From contig JANWWC010000006.1 of NCBI GenBank assembly GCA_025056215.1, forward strand, positions 1 through 64,000: 64,000 nt of DNA. Direction: 5' to 3'. Both the position numbers and the translations under genes were made by a program. This DNA is from Cytophagales bacterium (lineage in GTDB: Bacteria; Bacteroidota; Bacteroidia; Cytophagales; Flammeovirgaceae). Shown in pieces: positions 25,407-35,043 of this stretch (position 1 is its first letter; the number at the start of each line of letters is the position of its first letter). The notes beneath the pieces were generated by a model. The model was not told the origin of the DNA. It saw nothing but the letters and a program-made list of their open reading frames with translations, and did not search any database.

Positions 25407-26834
25407 TTATTTATTCAAAATGCTTTCAGCTATATTTCCAGCGGCATACAGGAGTGTGTAGTAGGCTTTTGCAAGCTTGTGTTGGAGGTCGTAGTATTTA
25501 ATTTGTTCTTCGATGAGTTTCCCCTCACGGACATTTACATAAAACAAAGAACTTTCTCCATTGAGCCATTTCTGAATTTCTGCAGACACTAGTTTTCTAT
25601 GGTTTTCTATCATAATGCGTTGAAGATTAAGTATATTGCGAAGGTTAAGCAACTCATTATAGGTGGTGCTAATTTCGTTTTGGATATTTCGAGTGGTGCT
25701 TTGAATTTCTAGGTTATTTTGTTGAATTTTCAAATTAGTGAGTTGAAGTTTAGAACGCTCTTTTCTTAGAAAGATAGGAACTGATACATCAAAACCGAAT
25801 TTGTAATTTTGGCTAAAATAAGTTCCATCCATGCCTGTATGAGGGGGAGTAGTAGTAAGCAAATTATAATTCACATTAGCTACAGGCTTCAAATTCTCGA
25901 CTGACAATTTGCGCTCTACGAGGAGTTGCGCATTTTTAAATCTCAATTTTTGAAGTTCTGGATGATTTTTTTGTGCCATTTCAAAAAGTGTTTCCAAACT
26001 TTCTGGAGAAAAATCCAAGTTAGGACTCAACAGAGGAATTATCGATTCGTTAATTTCTAAAGGGTTCCCATGTTTATCCCATAGATATCCCGATAAAATA
26101 ATAGAAGCATTTTGATAGTCGATAATGGCGTTTTGCAAATCAATTTCTCTTTTTTGGAGCGTGATAAGTGCTTCTACGGTGTCGATGGGAGCTGCATCGC
26201 CTTGTAAGACGCTTTGTACTACAGCGCGATAGCGAAACTTGGCTAATAGCATAGCACTGTCCAATTTTTCACGCTGGTGGTATAAGAAATACCAATTCCA
26301 ATAGTCTTTTTGAGCTGAGAAAAGAATTTTATTAAGAATTTTAATTTTTTCAGTCTCAGCGATGTCTTGAAAAATTTTAGCTTGCAGAAGAGTAGCTCTT
26401 CGTTGATCGATGATAAGACCTTGCCCAATCGGAACACTGATGCCCATAAATCCAAGTCCATTACCTTTGTCAGTATCGCGCTCAGGACTCAAAAACGCTC
26501 CCTTGTTGCGTTCATAACCAACTTTTAAATCGCCAATCCATACTGGTATTTTTAGTTGGCTGAGCCAATGGCTATAATAAAATTTATCTTTAAAAAACTT
26601 ATCATCGTACATCAGTTCTATTTTAGGATCAAAAAATCCGCGCGTGAGCCGCAGTTCTTGTTTGGCATTGTCAGAAAGCAAGTGAGCTTGTTTTACTACA
26701 GGATGATATTGAAAAATAGCCATCAAAAATTCATCAGGTGATAGTTCTTTTATTTGTCCTTTTATATTTTCTGATAATAAAAAAAAACATGTTCCTGCAA
26801 TAAATAGAAAATAATTTCGTTTCACATACTGCAT
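25407..26834 (-). CDS. TolC-family outer-membrane efflux protein
   Basis: 475 residues from the ATG at 26834 (an earlier TTG at 26858 is poorer). A signal peptide is followed by two outer-membrane-factor repeats: long amphipathic helices with heptad spacing, for example NIQNEISTTYNELLNLRNILNLQRIMIENHRKL and the closing EEQIKYYDLQHKLAKAYYTLLYAAG, with VNVREGKLIE between. Such proteins form trimeric outer-membrane tunnels for type I secretion or RND efflux. The usual periplasmic adaptor and inner-membrane pump are not beside it. Confidence 0.88.
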   Translation of the reverse strand: MQYVKRNYFLFIAGTCFFLLSENIKGQIKELSPDEFLMAIFQYHPVVKQAHLLSDNAKQELRLTRGFFDPKIELMYDDKFFKDKFYYSHWLSQLKIPVWIGDLKVGYERNKGAFLSPERDTDKGNGLGFMGISVPIGQGLIIDQRRATLLQAKIFQDIAETEKIKILNKILFSAQKDYWNWYFLYHQREKLDSAMLLAKFRYRAVVQSVLQGDAAPIDTVEALITLQKREIDLQNAIIDYQNASIILSGYLWDKHGNPLEINESIIPLLSPNLDFSPESLETLFEMAQKNHPELQKLRFKNAQLLVERKLSVENLKPVANVNYNLLTTTPPHTGMDGTYFSQNYKFGFDVSVPIFLRKERSKLQLTNLKIQQNNLEIQSTTRNIQNEISTTYNELLNLRNILNLQRIMIENHRKLVSAEIQKWLNGESSLFYVNVREGKLIEEQIKYYDLQHKLAKAYYTLLYAAGNIAESILNK

Positions 26835-26867
26835 ATTTGTATAATTTTTATATACCAAATAATCGGC

Positions 26868-26875
26868 AAAGTTAC
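26868..26875 (-). promoter_or_regulatory. -7 promoter element of the TolC-like gene
   Basis: Minus-strand TAACTTTG, a TAnnTTTG match, lies 33 nt upstream of the TolC ATG and just outside the divergent gene's start at 26877. The region is therefore a compact divergent promoter. Confidence 0.35.
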
Positions 26876-26876
26876 A

Positions 26877-27749
26877 ATGAAAAAAGAACTTATCATATTA
26901 GCGCTCTCTTTTCCACTGTGGCTTATCAAGATGTTGCCAGGAGAAAATTTTTTTCTCACTGCTGATACTCAAGAGAGATTATTAGGACGTGAATCATACG
27001 ATTATCGATTTCAGTACATGAATACCATCAGTGCTTTAAATGCTGTATGGGAGTACATTACTTTTCAAGAAAATGCAATTGGAGATTCAGCTAAGACAGC
27101 TGAGCTAGCCTATCAACTTGTAAAAGACCGCTTCGCCTTTGGGGAAGGATATGCGCGTTATACATTAAAAGAAAATTGGTTAATTTATTTGATGGGAAAG
27201 TATATTTGGTCTGACTTTTCAGCAAAAGTAATTCCTGACGAAATTATCAAACATCCTCATGCGGCGTGTTCTCAGCAGAGCATTGTTTTGCTCACCTTGC
27301 TTCGGAGTAAAGGATATCCTGTTCGCAAGATTGGTTTTAAATATGGGCACTTTGCACTAGAAGTTTATTACGACGAAAAGTGGCATTATATAGATGTAAC
27401 CTATGAGCCTGTTTGGGACTTCCCGAAGTGTTCTTTTGAAGAATTGTGCGAAAATAACATGGAAAAACTAGTTTCTATTTATAGCGAGTGTTGGCCACCA
27501 GAAGAAACTCGTGCCAAGTATCAAAAAGGTTATTGGTATGGTACTCCCGATGAAGTTATTGCTTGGAAAATGGTGTTGTTACATCGTGTTACTCAACTCA
27601 TTTCTGATTATCTGGTTTATGTTCTCTTGCTCATTGTAGTATTTCAATGGATACGCAAGAAAATTATTCCATTTATCAAGGTTTCTCCTAAAATTTCCGT
27701 GAAGCATATTAGTCAGCTCGTTTGTATCGGTTTTCTTCTATGTTTGTAA
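26877..27749 (+). CDS. Transglutaminase-like cysteine protease family protein with membrane segments
   Basis: 290 residues. The papain-like transglutaminase triad is visible: C131 in HAACSQQS, H158 in KYGHFALEV and D173 in YIDVTYEP. An N-terminal hydrophobic stretch (about 7-20) and C-terminal hydrophobic segments (about 240-258 and 275-290) suggest a membrane protein with the catalytic domain outside. Such domains act as proteases or amidases in bacteria; the substrate is unknown. It is divergent from the TolC-like gene with a 42-nt gap. Confidence 0.72.
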   Translation: MKKELIILALSFPLWLIKMLPGENFFLTADTQERLLGRESYDYRFQYMNTISALNAVWEYITFQENAIGDSAKTAELAYQLVKDRFAFGEGYARYTLKENWLIYLMGKYIWSDFSAKVIPDEIIKHPHAACSQQSIVLLTLLRSKGYPVRKIGFKYGHFALEVYYDEKWHYIDVTYEPVWDFPKCSFEELCENNMEKLVSIYSECWPPEETRAKYQKGYWYGTPDEVIAWKMVLLHRVTQLISDYLVYVLLLIVVFQWIRKKIIPFIKVSPKISVKHISQLVCIGFLLCL

Positions 27750-27850
27750 CAAAAAATTTGAATTTTACATTTTTATATTGCAAAAGTTCAAACAAAATTC
27801 TTATTTGTTCCGTAAAAAATAGAATGTAAAAAGTTGATGAAAGGTTTTTT

Positions 27851-28252
27851 ATGGAGAAATCGTTAAAGCTAAAGATCCCATCGCTGTTAGATAATATTCG
27901 AATTGTAGAAAGTTTTATAGACCACGCCAAGGAACTTTATGGGTTTGATGATGATATATATGGAAATATTATGATAGCTGTAACGGAATCAGTGAGCAAC
28001 GCTATTATTCATGGAAATAAAAAAGATAAAGAAAAGAATGTAACAATTATTTTAGAAGTAAACGAACACGAAATTTCTTTTACTGTACAAGATGAGGGCA
28101 AAGGATTTGATTATACTAGACTCCCAGATCCTACAGCGCCTGAAAATATCGAGAAGCTAGGAGGAAGAGGTATTTTTTTAATTAAAAATTTAGCTGACGA
28201 AGTCAAATTCAAATCGAATGGAAACACCATTGAAATGAAATTTTATGTTTGA
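27851..28252 (+). CDS. RsbW-like ATP-binding anti-sigma/switch kinase
   Basis: 133 residues forming a single GHKL ATPase domain. Seen: N box ESVSNAIIHGN with the ATP-Mg Asn, G1 box DEGKGFD, and G2 box GGRGIFLIKNLADEV, the order found in RsbW/SpoIIAB. These kinases phosphorylate an anti-sigma antagonist and may bind a sigma factor. The 738-residue PP2C protein in this window is a candidate opposing phosphatase, but no STAS protein or sigma factor is near. Its TGA overlaps the ATG of ybeY by 1 nt, so it heads a unit with ybeY, the amidase and recX. Confidence 0.85.
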   Translation: MEKSLKLKIPSLLDNIRIVESFIDHAKELYGFDDDIYGNIMIAVTESVSNAIIHGNKKDKEKNVTIILEVNEHEISFTVQDEGKGFDYTRLPDPTAPENIEKLGGRGIFLIKNLADEVKFKSNGNTIEMKFYV

Positions 28253-28689
28253 TGGAAGAAGATGATGTAATTTTGTTTCATGCCGAAGATGTAGAAATAC
28301 CACTTGCTAATGAACTAATTTCGTTATATCGAAAATGGCTTTTGCTTCCTCTACAGGACCATAAAAAGCAAATCAATCAAATTAACTATGTTTTTTGTTC
28401 GGATGAATATTTGCTGGCTATCAATCGAACTTATTTGCAGCACGATTATTATACTGATGTTATTACTTTTGACCATACTGAAAAAGGGCAGCCTATCGAA
28501 AGCGATATCTTTATTAGTGTGGAGCGTGTTCGAGAAAATGCTCAGCATTATAACGTTTCTTTCGAAGAAGAGTTACGCCGCGTCATGATTCATGGCATTT
28601 TGCATCTTTGCGGATACAAAGATAAAACAGCTTCTCAACAACGGACCATGAGACAAAAAGAAGACGAGTATTTGAAAAAACTGCTATGA
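28252..28689 (+). CDS. ybeY: Endoribonuclease YbeY, rRNA maturation factor
   Basis: 145 residues from the ATG at 28252, which overlaps the preceding stop (TGATG). YbeY is a metal-dependent RNase needed for 16S rRNA 3' maturation and ribosome quality control. The metal site is HGILHLCGYKDK: two His four residues apart as expected, but the third ligand, His in E. coli (GYDH), appears here as Asp in GYKD, a form I recall as common in Bacteroidota. Upstream TYLQHDYYTDVITFD is also typical. The stop overlaps the amidase start (ATGA). Confidence 0.94.
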   Translation: MEEDDVILFHAEDVEIPLANELISLYRKWLLLPLQDHKKQINQINYVFCSDEYLLAINRTYLQHDYYTDVITFDHTEKGQPIESDIFISVERVRENAQHYNVSFEEELRRVMIHGILHLCGYKDKTASQQRTMRQKEDEYLKKLL

Positions 28690-29459
28690 TAAAATATGGT
28701 GGATTATTGTTGGTAGTTTTTTTCTGTTTGATAAGTGCCAGACCTTTAGCGCCCACAAAAAAAATTCGCAAAGTAGTTATTGACCCAGGTCACGGCGGAA
28801 AAGATCCTGGATGTTTGGGGAAAATAAGCAAAGAAAAAGATATAGCGTTGGCAGTAGCCTTGGAATTAGGTGCGCTTATCAAAGAGCTACAACCTGATGT
28901 GGAAGTGATTTATACGCGCAAAACGGATGTTTTTGTGGAGCTCAGCGAACGCGCTCGCATTGCTAATAAAGAAATGGCTGACTTATTTATTTCTATTCAT
29001 TGTAATGCTAACCGAATGAATTCAGTAGTAGGAACTGAAACTTACGTATTAGGAGTAGAATCTAATGATGCTAATTTGGAAGTAGCTAAGCGTGAGAATT
29101 CTGTGATTTTTGAAGAAGAAAATTACAAACAAACTTATAGAGGGTTCAATCCCAATTCGCCAGCTTCTTATATCCTGCTGGCTAATTATCAGTATGCGCA
29201 CCGCAATAACAGTTTGAATTTCGCTGCTAAGATTGAAAAGCAATTTGCTGAAAAGCAACAGCGAAAAAGCAGAGGAGTAAAGCAAAGCGGATTTTTAGTG
29301 TTAGCGCGAACAGCTATGCCTGGTGTTTTGGTAGAAATCGGTTTTCTTACTAATGAAGAAGATGAGCGTTATTTAAATAGTGAAATTGGCAAAGCATTTA
29401 CGGCTGCAAGTATTTATCGGGCTTTTAGAGATTATAAGTATGAAATCGAAAAAAAATAA
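28686..29459 (+). CDS. N-acetylmuramoyl-L-alanine amidase (AmiC-type, Amidase_3)
   Basis: 257 residues with an N-terminal export signal (KYGGLLLVVFFCLISARP) and a catalytic zinc domain from about residue 27. The zinc ligands are in VVIDPGHGGKDPG (His), the Glu near SKEKDIALAVALELG, and SIHCNAN (His); the catalytic Glu is in LVEIGFLTNEED. It cleaves the lactyl-alanine bond of peptidoglycan in the periplasm during daughter-cell separation. Coupled to ybeY by a 4-nt overlap and overlapping recX by 20 nt. Confidence 0.94.
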   Translation: MIKYGGLLLVVFFCLISARPLAPTKKIRKVVIDPGHGGKDPGCLGKISKEKDIALAVALELGALIKELQPDVEVIYTRKTDVFVELSERARIANKEMADLFISIHCNANRMNSVVGTETYVLGVESNDANLEVAKRENSVIFEEENYKQTYRGFNPNSPASYILLANYQYAHRNNSLNFAAKIEKQFAEKQQRKSRGVKQSGFLVLARTAMPGVLVEIGFLTNEEDERYLNSEIGKAFTAASIYRAFRDYKYEIEKK

Positions 29460-29925
29460 AAACTCATTTTCTTTTGAAGAGGCACTTGCTAAGTGCGCAT
29501 CTTTTTGCGTATACCAAGAAAGGTGCAAACAAGAGGTTTACCAAAAACTAAAAGCCTTGAACGTTGCTGAGTCCGATGCAAATAGAATTGTAGAATATTT
29601 GATAGCAGAAAATTTTTTGAACGAAGAGCGGTTTGCAGAGCAATTTGCAAGTGGAAAGTTTAGAGTAAACCGATGGGGAAAGCTCAAAATTCGCGCTATG
29701 CTTCTTCAAAAAGATATTGATGAAGTTCATATTCAAAAAGCAATTTCTCAGATCGATAATTTCGAATATCAACAAGTAATCCAACAACTTATTCAACAAA
29801 AAAAGCGGTCTTTACCACTTGATATGCCTAAAATACAACAGAAGCACAGGATTTTGCAGTTTCTTTGCAGCAAAGGATTTGAAAATGAAATAGTTGTTCA
29901 GCATTTACAAAAAGAATTTGATTGA
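29440..29925 (+). CDS. recX: Regulatory protein RecX
   Basis: 161 residues from the ATG at 29440; this start overlaps the amidase 3' end by 20 nt, while a longer frame from 29380 would overlap by 80 nt without adding conserved sequence. RecX binds RecA filaments and limits their growth. The three-helix repeats are visible: CASFCVYQERCKQEVYQKL, VEYLIAENFLNEERFAEQFASGKFR, then WGKLKIRAMLLQKDI, and a final FLCSKGFENEIVVQHL. recA is not in the window. Confidence 0.9.
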   Translation: MKSKKNKNSFSFEEALAKCASFCVYQERCKQEVYQKLKALNVAESDANRIVEYLIAENFLNEERFAEQFASGKFRVNRWGKLKIRAMLLQKDIDEVHIQKAISQIDNFEYQQVIQQLIQQKKRSLPLDMPKIQQKHRILQFLCSKGFENEIVVQHLQKEFD

Positions 29926-29926
29926 T

Positions 29927-30535
29927 ATGAATCGTCAGGTAGCGATTGGAATCTCTGTTTTGTTTCATCCGGCTATTATGCCTACTTTGGCGTTTAGCAT
30001 TTTATTGTTTGCACTTCCGCAAAGTTTTGCATCAGAAGCAAAATGGTATTTGTTAGGTTACGTTTTAGTAGTAACTTTTTTATTTCCAGCTATCAATATT
30101 TGGTGGTTGTATCGGATAGGGCTTATTCGTAGTTTGTTCATGAAAGAACGTTCTGATCGCCCTCCTGTCTTTTGGACAACTTTTATATACTACGTAGGAC
30201 TTGCTCTTATGTTTTTTTGGGAAACAGGTTTTAGTGAACTTACTCAAACGATGCTTGCCATTGTGTTTACGTTATTAGTGGCTTCTATCATAACGCAATT
30301 TTATAAGGTAAGTGCTCATGCTATCGGAATTGGTGGAGTGTGGGGGCTTTGCTTAGCCTGGGCTTTGCAAAATCCTGAGAATGATATTTTGCTTTTGTTG
30401 ATGATAGCGATCTTGATAATTTGCGGAATTGTGATAAGCGCGCGTTTGGCTTTAGAGGCACATACTCCTAAAGAAGCGTACAGCGGATTTTTAGTAGGAG
30501 CTTTAGGATGTGTTACTTTTGTGTTGTGGAGCTAG
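29927..30535 (+). CDS. Integral membrane protein, distantly PAP2-like
   Basis: 202 residues from the ATG at 29927, one nucleotide after the recX stop. It has about five or six hydrophobic helices. Two conserved spots recall Bacteroidota proteins annotated near the PAP2 phosphatase superfamily: LFHPAIMPTLAFSILLF at the N-terminus and KVSAHAIGIGGVWGLCLAW around residues 125-143, where the SAH could correspond to a PAP2 phosphatase motif. MKERSDRPP is cytoplasmic-like. The full triad is not obvious, so catalysis is uncertain. Last gene of the 27851-30535 run. Confidence 0.6.
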   Translation: MNRQVAIGISVLFHPAIMPTLAFSILLFALPQSFASEAKWYLLGYVLVVTFLFPAINIWWLYRIGLIRSLFMKERSDRPPVFWTTFIYYVGLALMFFWETGFSELTQTMLAIVFTLLVASIITQFYKVSAHAIGIGGVWGLCLAWALQNPENDILLLLMIAILIICGIVISARLALEAHTPKEAYSGFLVGALGCVTFVLWS

Positions 30536-30538
30536 TAA

Positions 30539-33049
30539 CTAGAAGAGCTCCAGTTGAGTGTTTGATGCTGATTCATTTTCTTGAAGCTCTTCCTCAACTA
30601 AACTGATTTCTCGATAATCTTGAAAAGGTAGCTTTACTCCTACTGATTTCCAGCTTTTTAGTTCTGAAAGTTCTTCTAGGCGCCAAATCTTTATAGTATT
30701 GTCTTTTCCACAGACGCGAATAGAAGGACTTTGTGAAGAAGTAACAAAGATAATCTTCGAATTAGGATGCTCGTTAATAATCATAGTTCTTTTTCCAACA
30801 GATGGATTTTCTACTAAAAATCGTTTTAACATTAGTTGAAGATTTCTTCCATCTCGGTAGATGCAATAAATTTCGGAAGAGGGTTTAAATTTTTCAATGT
30901 GCGCAATAGGAGCGTAGTCGTAACGGTTAGTAAGTTCGAAAGTAGTAATTTCGAGTTCTCCGTTTTGGTAGATGACGAGAATGCGATCATCTTCCAAGAA
31001 TTTTCCAAGATATATTCCCATTTTTTCTTTGTTCAAGCGGCAAATTTCAGAATGAAACCATATATCTGTTGCGCCCAATGTACTCACACCTGCTTTGGAT
31101 ATTTTGACAGATTTTACGGGGTATTTTGTGACGATATTTCCTTGAGCAGTCCTTCCTTTAATGTCTAACTCTCTGAAATCAAAAGTAAAAACTTTGTTTT
31201 TAGCTTTAGACGTGGGCGAAAGAGTAATCGTTACGACTTCTGCTTCTCCGTTAGGATTGGAAGAAAAATAAAGCACTTTCGAATGGTCTGCTCCTGTCGT
31301 AAGATCATACTGTTTTTCGCGCGTAATTCCTAAAACTTGAAAACGTTTTGCGCGTGTAATACCTGTTTTCATGTCGGTGTATATCATGTTATACACTTTT
31401 CTTTCGTCGTTTTTGACAAACACCTCAGCGTGAATTATATTTTTTCCTACAAAGATTTTTTCTGTAACTTTTACAACAACGAAAGTACCGTCAGCTTTGA
31501 AAACGATAACATCATCGATATCAGCGCAATCGAATAAGAACTCATCTTTCTTGAGACTTGTGCCAATGAATCCGTCTTTTCGGTTGCAGTAGAGTTTAGT
31601 ATTGTTTGCTACTACGCGCGTAGCTTCGATGGTATCAAAAAGGCGAATTTCTGTTTTTCGCTCTTTGCCTCTGCCATATTTTTTGAGCAGTTCTTTAAAA
31701 TAAGAAATCGCATAGTCGGTTAAGTGCTTAAGGTGATGTTCAATGCTCTTAATTTCTTCTTGGTAAGTTCGCATTTGTTCATCAGCTTCCTTAATATCAA
31801 ATTTTCGGATACTGCTGAGCGGCTTTGCCATTACCTTCAGATAGTCTTCATGAGTAATAGGTCGATAAAATTTATGGAAATGAGGCTCATAAAGCTTTTC
31901 GAGTACTGCGAAAGATTCTTCGTTTGTTTCAGCATTTTCATAAAGCGGATTTTTGTACATTCCCTCCTGAATAAAAATTTTAAGCAAGGAGCTAAAGAAG
32001 ATTTTTTCCAAGAGCTCTGACCGCTTAATTTCGAGTTCTTGTTTGAGAAGTTTTACAGTGTTATCGGTACTAATCTTGAGGATATCGCTTACACTTAGAA
32101 ATTTGGGCTTTTCATCGATGATAACGCAAGCATTAGGTGAAATGGTGATTTCACAGTCTGTAAAAGCATAAAGTGCATCGATGGTGATATCAGCAGGTTG
32201 CCCAGGAGCGAGTTGAATTTCAATTTCTACATCTTTTGCGGTGTTATCTGAGACCTTTTTAATTTTAATTTTTCCGCTTTCGATAGCTTTATCGATGGAT
32301 TCGCAAATCGATTTGGTAGTGGTGCCAAAAGGAATCTCTTTGATAACCAGCGTTTTCGCATCTGTTTGTACAATCTTAGCGCGGATTCTTACTTTTCCTC
32401 CTCTTGTTCCGTCTCGATAGTCGCTCACATCAGCAATTCCTCCTGTAGGAAAATCGGGAAATAGTTCAAAAGGCTTTTTTTGTAGATACGCTATGCAAGC
32501 TTTGATAATTTCGCAAAAGTTATGCGGAAGAATTTTTGTAGCTAGACCTACAGCAATTCCATCGGCACCTTGCGCAAGGAGCAAAGGAAATTTTACAGGC
32601 AGAGTAACAGGTTCTTGTTTGCGTCCGTCATAAGAAAGTTGCCAAACAGTGGTTTTAGGGTTAAATACGACGTCGAGGGCAAATTTAGAAAGTCTGGCTT
32701 CGATATAACGAGGAGCTGCAGCGCTATCTCCTGTGCGTATATCACCCCAGTTGCCTTGGGTATCCAGTAGAAGTTCCTTTTGTCCGAGCGTGATAATTGC
32801 CTCGCTAATGGAGGCATCGCCGTGAGGGTGGTAAGCCATTGCGGCGCCAATAATATTTGCTACTTTGTTATAACGCCCATCCTCTAATTCGTACATCGCA
32901 TGTAAGATGCGACGCTGAACAGGCTTTAAACCATCTTCTATGGCAGGAACGGCTCGCTCCAAAATTACATAACTCGCATAGTCTAAAAAATAGTTCTCAT
33001 ATAAACCGTTGATAGCGGTAGATTCAGACAAAGGGGTTTCTTCTTTCAC
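30539..33049 (-). CDS. parC: DNA topoisomerase IV/gyrase subunit A (ParC type)
   Basis: 836 residues. The breakage-reunion subunit of a type IIA topoisomerase. Catalytic Tyr is Y115 in APRYIEARL; the winged-helix start is GLKPVQRRILHAMYE; HPHGDASISEAII is also conserved. The second half forms a C-terminal beta-pinwheel but lacks an obvious GyrA box (QRRGGKG), which favours topoisomerase IV over gyrase. The partner parE is not adjacent. It is convergent with the 27851-30535 run (gap 3 nt) and divergent from pdxJ. Confidence 0.92.
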   Translation of the reverse strand: MKEETPLSESTAINGLYENYFLDYASYVILERAVPAIEDGLKPVQRRILHAMYELEDGRYNKVANIIGAAMAYHPHGDASISEAIITLGQKELLLDTQGNWGDIRTGDSAAAPRYIEARLSKFALDVVFNPKTTVWQLSYDGRKQEPVTLPVKFPLLLAQGADGIAVGLATKILPHNFCEIIKACIAYLQKKPFELFPDFPTGGIADVSDYRDGTRGGKVRIRAKIVQTDAKTLVIKEIPFGTTTKSICESIDKAIESGKIKIKKVSDNTAKDVEIEIQLAPGQPADITIDALYAFTDCEITISPNACVIIDEKPKFLSVSDILKISTDNTVKLLKQELEIKRSELLEKIFFSSLLKIFIQEGMYKNPLYENAETNEESFAVLEKLYEPHFHKFYRPITHEDYLKVMAKPLSSIRKFDIKEADEQMRTYQEEIKSIEHHLKHLTDYAISYFKELLKKYGRGKERKTEIRLFDTIEATRVVANNTKLYCNRKDGFIGTSLKKDEFLFDCADIDDVIVFKADGTFVVVKVTEKIFVGKNIIHAEVFVKNDERKVYNMIYTDMKTGITRAKRFQVLGITREKQYDLTTGADHSKVLYFSSNPNGEAEVVTITLSPTSKAKNKVFTFDFRELDIKGRTAQGNIVTKYPVKSVKISKAGVSTLGATDIWFHSEICRLNKEKMGIYLGKFLEDDRILVIYQNGELEITTFELTNRYDYAPIAHIEKFKPSSEIYCIYRDGRNLQLMLKRFLVENPSVGKRTMIINEHPNSKIIFVTSSQSPSIRVCGKDNTIKIWRLEELSELKSWKSVGVKLPFQDYREISLVEEELQENESASNTQLELF

Positions 33050-33221
33050 TTTTGTTGATTTTTTAAATGGTTTTATGTCACAAAAAAAATATTTATGCAG
33101 AACACTAACAAAAGATACAAAAAATTTCTACTTCTCTCTCTGAGCAACAAAAACTCTTCAAGATATTAGCACAAAATATTAAAAGAGTACTAATATTGAC
33201 TTGTAATACAGAATTTTCAAA

Positions 33222-33950
33222 ATGATGGGTTATCGAACTCGGCTAAGTGTTAATATTAACAAAGTAGCTACTTTGCGCAATTCGCGAGGCAATAATATTC
33301 CTAACGTTTTACAAGTAGCGAAAGACTGCGAGCGTTTTGGAGCAGAAGGGATTACTGTTCATCCTCGCCCCGATGAACGCCATATTCGCTATCAAGACGT
33401 ATTCGATCTAAAACAAATTCTTACAACTGAATTTAATATTGAAGGTAATCCACAGCGCGGAAAATACCTCGATGTAGTATTGGCGGTTAAACCTACACAA
33501 GCGACTTTAGTGCCAGATGCCGACAAGCAACTTACCTCCGACCATGGTTGGGATACTAAGAAAAATCTTAAGTACCTACAAGAAGTTATCGCTGAGCTTA
33601 AGCAACAAGGCATTCGTACCTCTATTTTTGTAAATGCCGATTTGGAAATGATTGAGTATGCTGCTCAAACAGGTACTGATAGAATCGAATTGTATACGGA
33701 GCCTTATGCATCTGGTTATCTTCGAAACCGAGAAGAAGCAATTTTTCCATATATCCAAGCTGCTAAAAGAGCGCACGAGCTCGGTCTTGGCGTCAATGCA
33801 GGACATGATTTGAATTTAGTGAATTTAGCTTATTTTAAAAGGAATGTTCCTTATCTTTTAGAGGTTTCCATAGGGCATGCTCTTATTGCAGACGCTTTGT
33901 ATTATGGATTAGAAAATACAATCCAACTTTACAAACGACAACTTGATTGA
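33222..33950 (+). CDS. pdxJ: Pyridoxine 5'-phosphate synthase
   Basis: 242 residues. PdxJ condenses 1-deoxyxylulose 5-phosphate with 3-amino-1-hydroxyacetone 1-phosphate in the DXP-dependent vitamin B6 route, consistent with the MEP pathway enzyme IspE in the window. Conserved: [16 protein letters not shown] at the start, [19 protein letters not shown]...[19 protein letters not shown], and [12 protein letters not shown] and [12 protein letters not shown] at the end. TIM barrel of usual length. Alone on its strand. Confidence 0.96.
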   Translation: MMGYRTRLSVNINKVATLRNSRGNNIPNVLQVAKDCERFGAEGITVHPRPDERHIRYQDVFDLKQILTTEFNIEGNPQRGKYLDVVLAVKPTQATLVPDADKQLTSDHGWDTKKNLKYLQEVIAELKQQGIRTSIFVNADLEMIEYAAQTGTDRIELYTEPYASGYLRNREEAIFPYIQAAKRAHELGLGVNAGHDLNLVNLAYFKRNVPYLLEVSIGHALIADALYYGLENTIQLYKRQLD

Positions 33951-34571
33951 AAAAGAATGAGTTGGATAGCTGCTTACTTGTTTGCATGTAAAAAAGCAGG
34001 GCATCAAGTGAAAAAGCTTCTTATAAGAGACTTGGTTTCTTTTTTTACGCAGCGCACTTTTTTGCAGCATCTTTCGAAGTCATTGCAGATGATTGAGATG
34101 GTCGGATTTGAGTAGGCTGTACAACGCTGCAATACATGTGCAACAGCTATTCCTAAGGAAAGGAACTTCAGCAATCAAATTTGTTTTCTTTGCATCACCT
34201 TTCCATAAAAATTGAAATTCTAAAATAAAATTGTAGAAGAATAGCGATAGGGAAATTTTCCAATGAAAATGTGATTACAACCCGATTTAAATTTTGATAT
34301 TTACTTATTTTGAAATGGTTGGAGAAAAAAATGAGCCAGATAAAAGGGCTTATCAAAAAAATTCAAGAGTTTCACTCTAGTGATTTATCAATCCAATACT
34401 AGCCTAATAGACTATGTGAAAAACATGGAAAATTGTATTTTTCAAATAGAGAATTTTCTTATTTTGTTAAAAAACCTTAAGAAGTAAAGACTTTTAACAT
34501 TAGATTTTTTTAAAATTCAATTTTTTAGTACCAATTTCGTTTTTGAAAATGAGCAACACTAAATAAAGAAA
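33951..34571. other. 620-bp non-coding stretch with one doubtful small reading frame
   Basis: No recognised gene. One plus-strand frame runs from ATG 33957 to a TAG at 34113-34115 (52 residues, start MSWIAAYLFACKKAGHQVKK), just 6 nt after pdxJ. It is Lys/Leu-rich and matches nothing I know, so it may be chance or a decayed gene. The rest is AT-rich without a clear promoter match, hairpin or repeat before gldH. Confidence 0.35.
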
Positions 34572-35042
34572 ATGAAAAAAATAAGTTTGGTTCTTGCCTT
34601 TTCTGTTTGTTTAGTTTCTTGTAGACAAAACGAGATATTGAGAGAATTCCGAGATGATAATCTTGGAGACATGACTTGGGCAGAATCCGAAAAATTTGTC
34701 TTTAAGGCTAATATCGAAAACGACTCAATTCCTTACAATTTTATTGTAGGGATTCGCCACATGTTTCCAATTCGTTATCAGTATATTACAGTGAATGTTT
34801 CTCTTATTTCATCTTCTGGCGTAATCTTGTCAAAGCCCTATAAAATTCAACTCATTAACGACGATAAAACACCTGTCGGTGAAACTGCTGGTAATATTTC
34901 TGATGTAGAAACTCCAATTATCCAAGGAATCACTCTTCAAAAAGGAACTTATACTATAGAAATCTTTCCACAAAGTGGAGAAGATTTAATTGGTATTATG
35001 GAAGTGGGCATTATTGTTGAAAAGTCTCAAAAATCTGCATAA
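34572..35042 (+). CDS. gldH: Gliding motility lipoprotein GldH
   Basis: 156 residues. Signal peptide with lipobox LVSC (Cys at 17), so it should be an outer-membrane or periplasmic lipoprotein. The pattern of the mature part fits GldH: W..SEKFVFKANIENDSIPYNFIVGIRH, a central V(S)GV..SKPY region, and the closing GTYTIEIF...IGIMEVGIIVEK. GldH is required for gliding and for T9SS function in Flavobacterium. No T9SS sequence is conserved enough for a proof, so the name rests on length, lipobox and the C-terminal pattern. The downstream fucosidase starts 1 nt after its stop. Confidence 0.78.
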   Translation: MKKISLVLAFSVCLVSCRQNEILREFRDDNLGDMTWAESEKFVFKANIENDSIPYNFIVGIRHMFPIRYQYITVNVSLISSSGVILSKPYKIQLINDDKTPVGETAGNISDVETPIIQGITLQKGTYTIEIFPQSGEDLIGIMEVGIIVEKSQKSA

Positions 35043-35043
35043 A

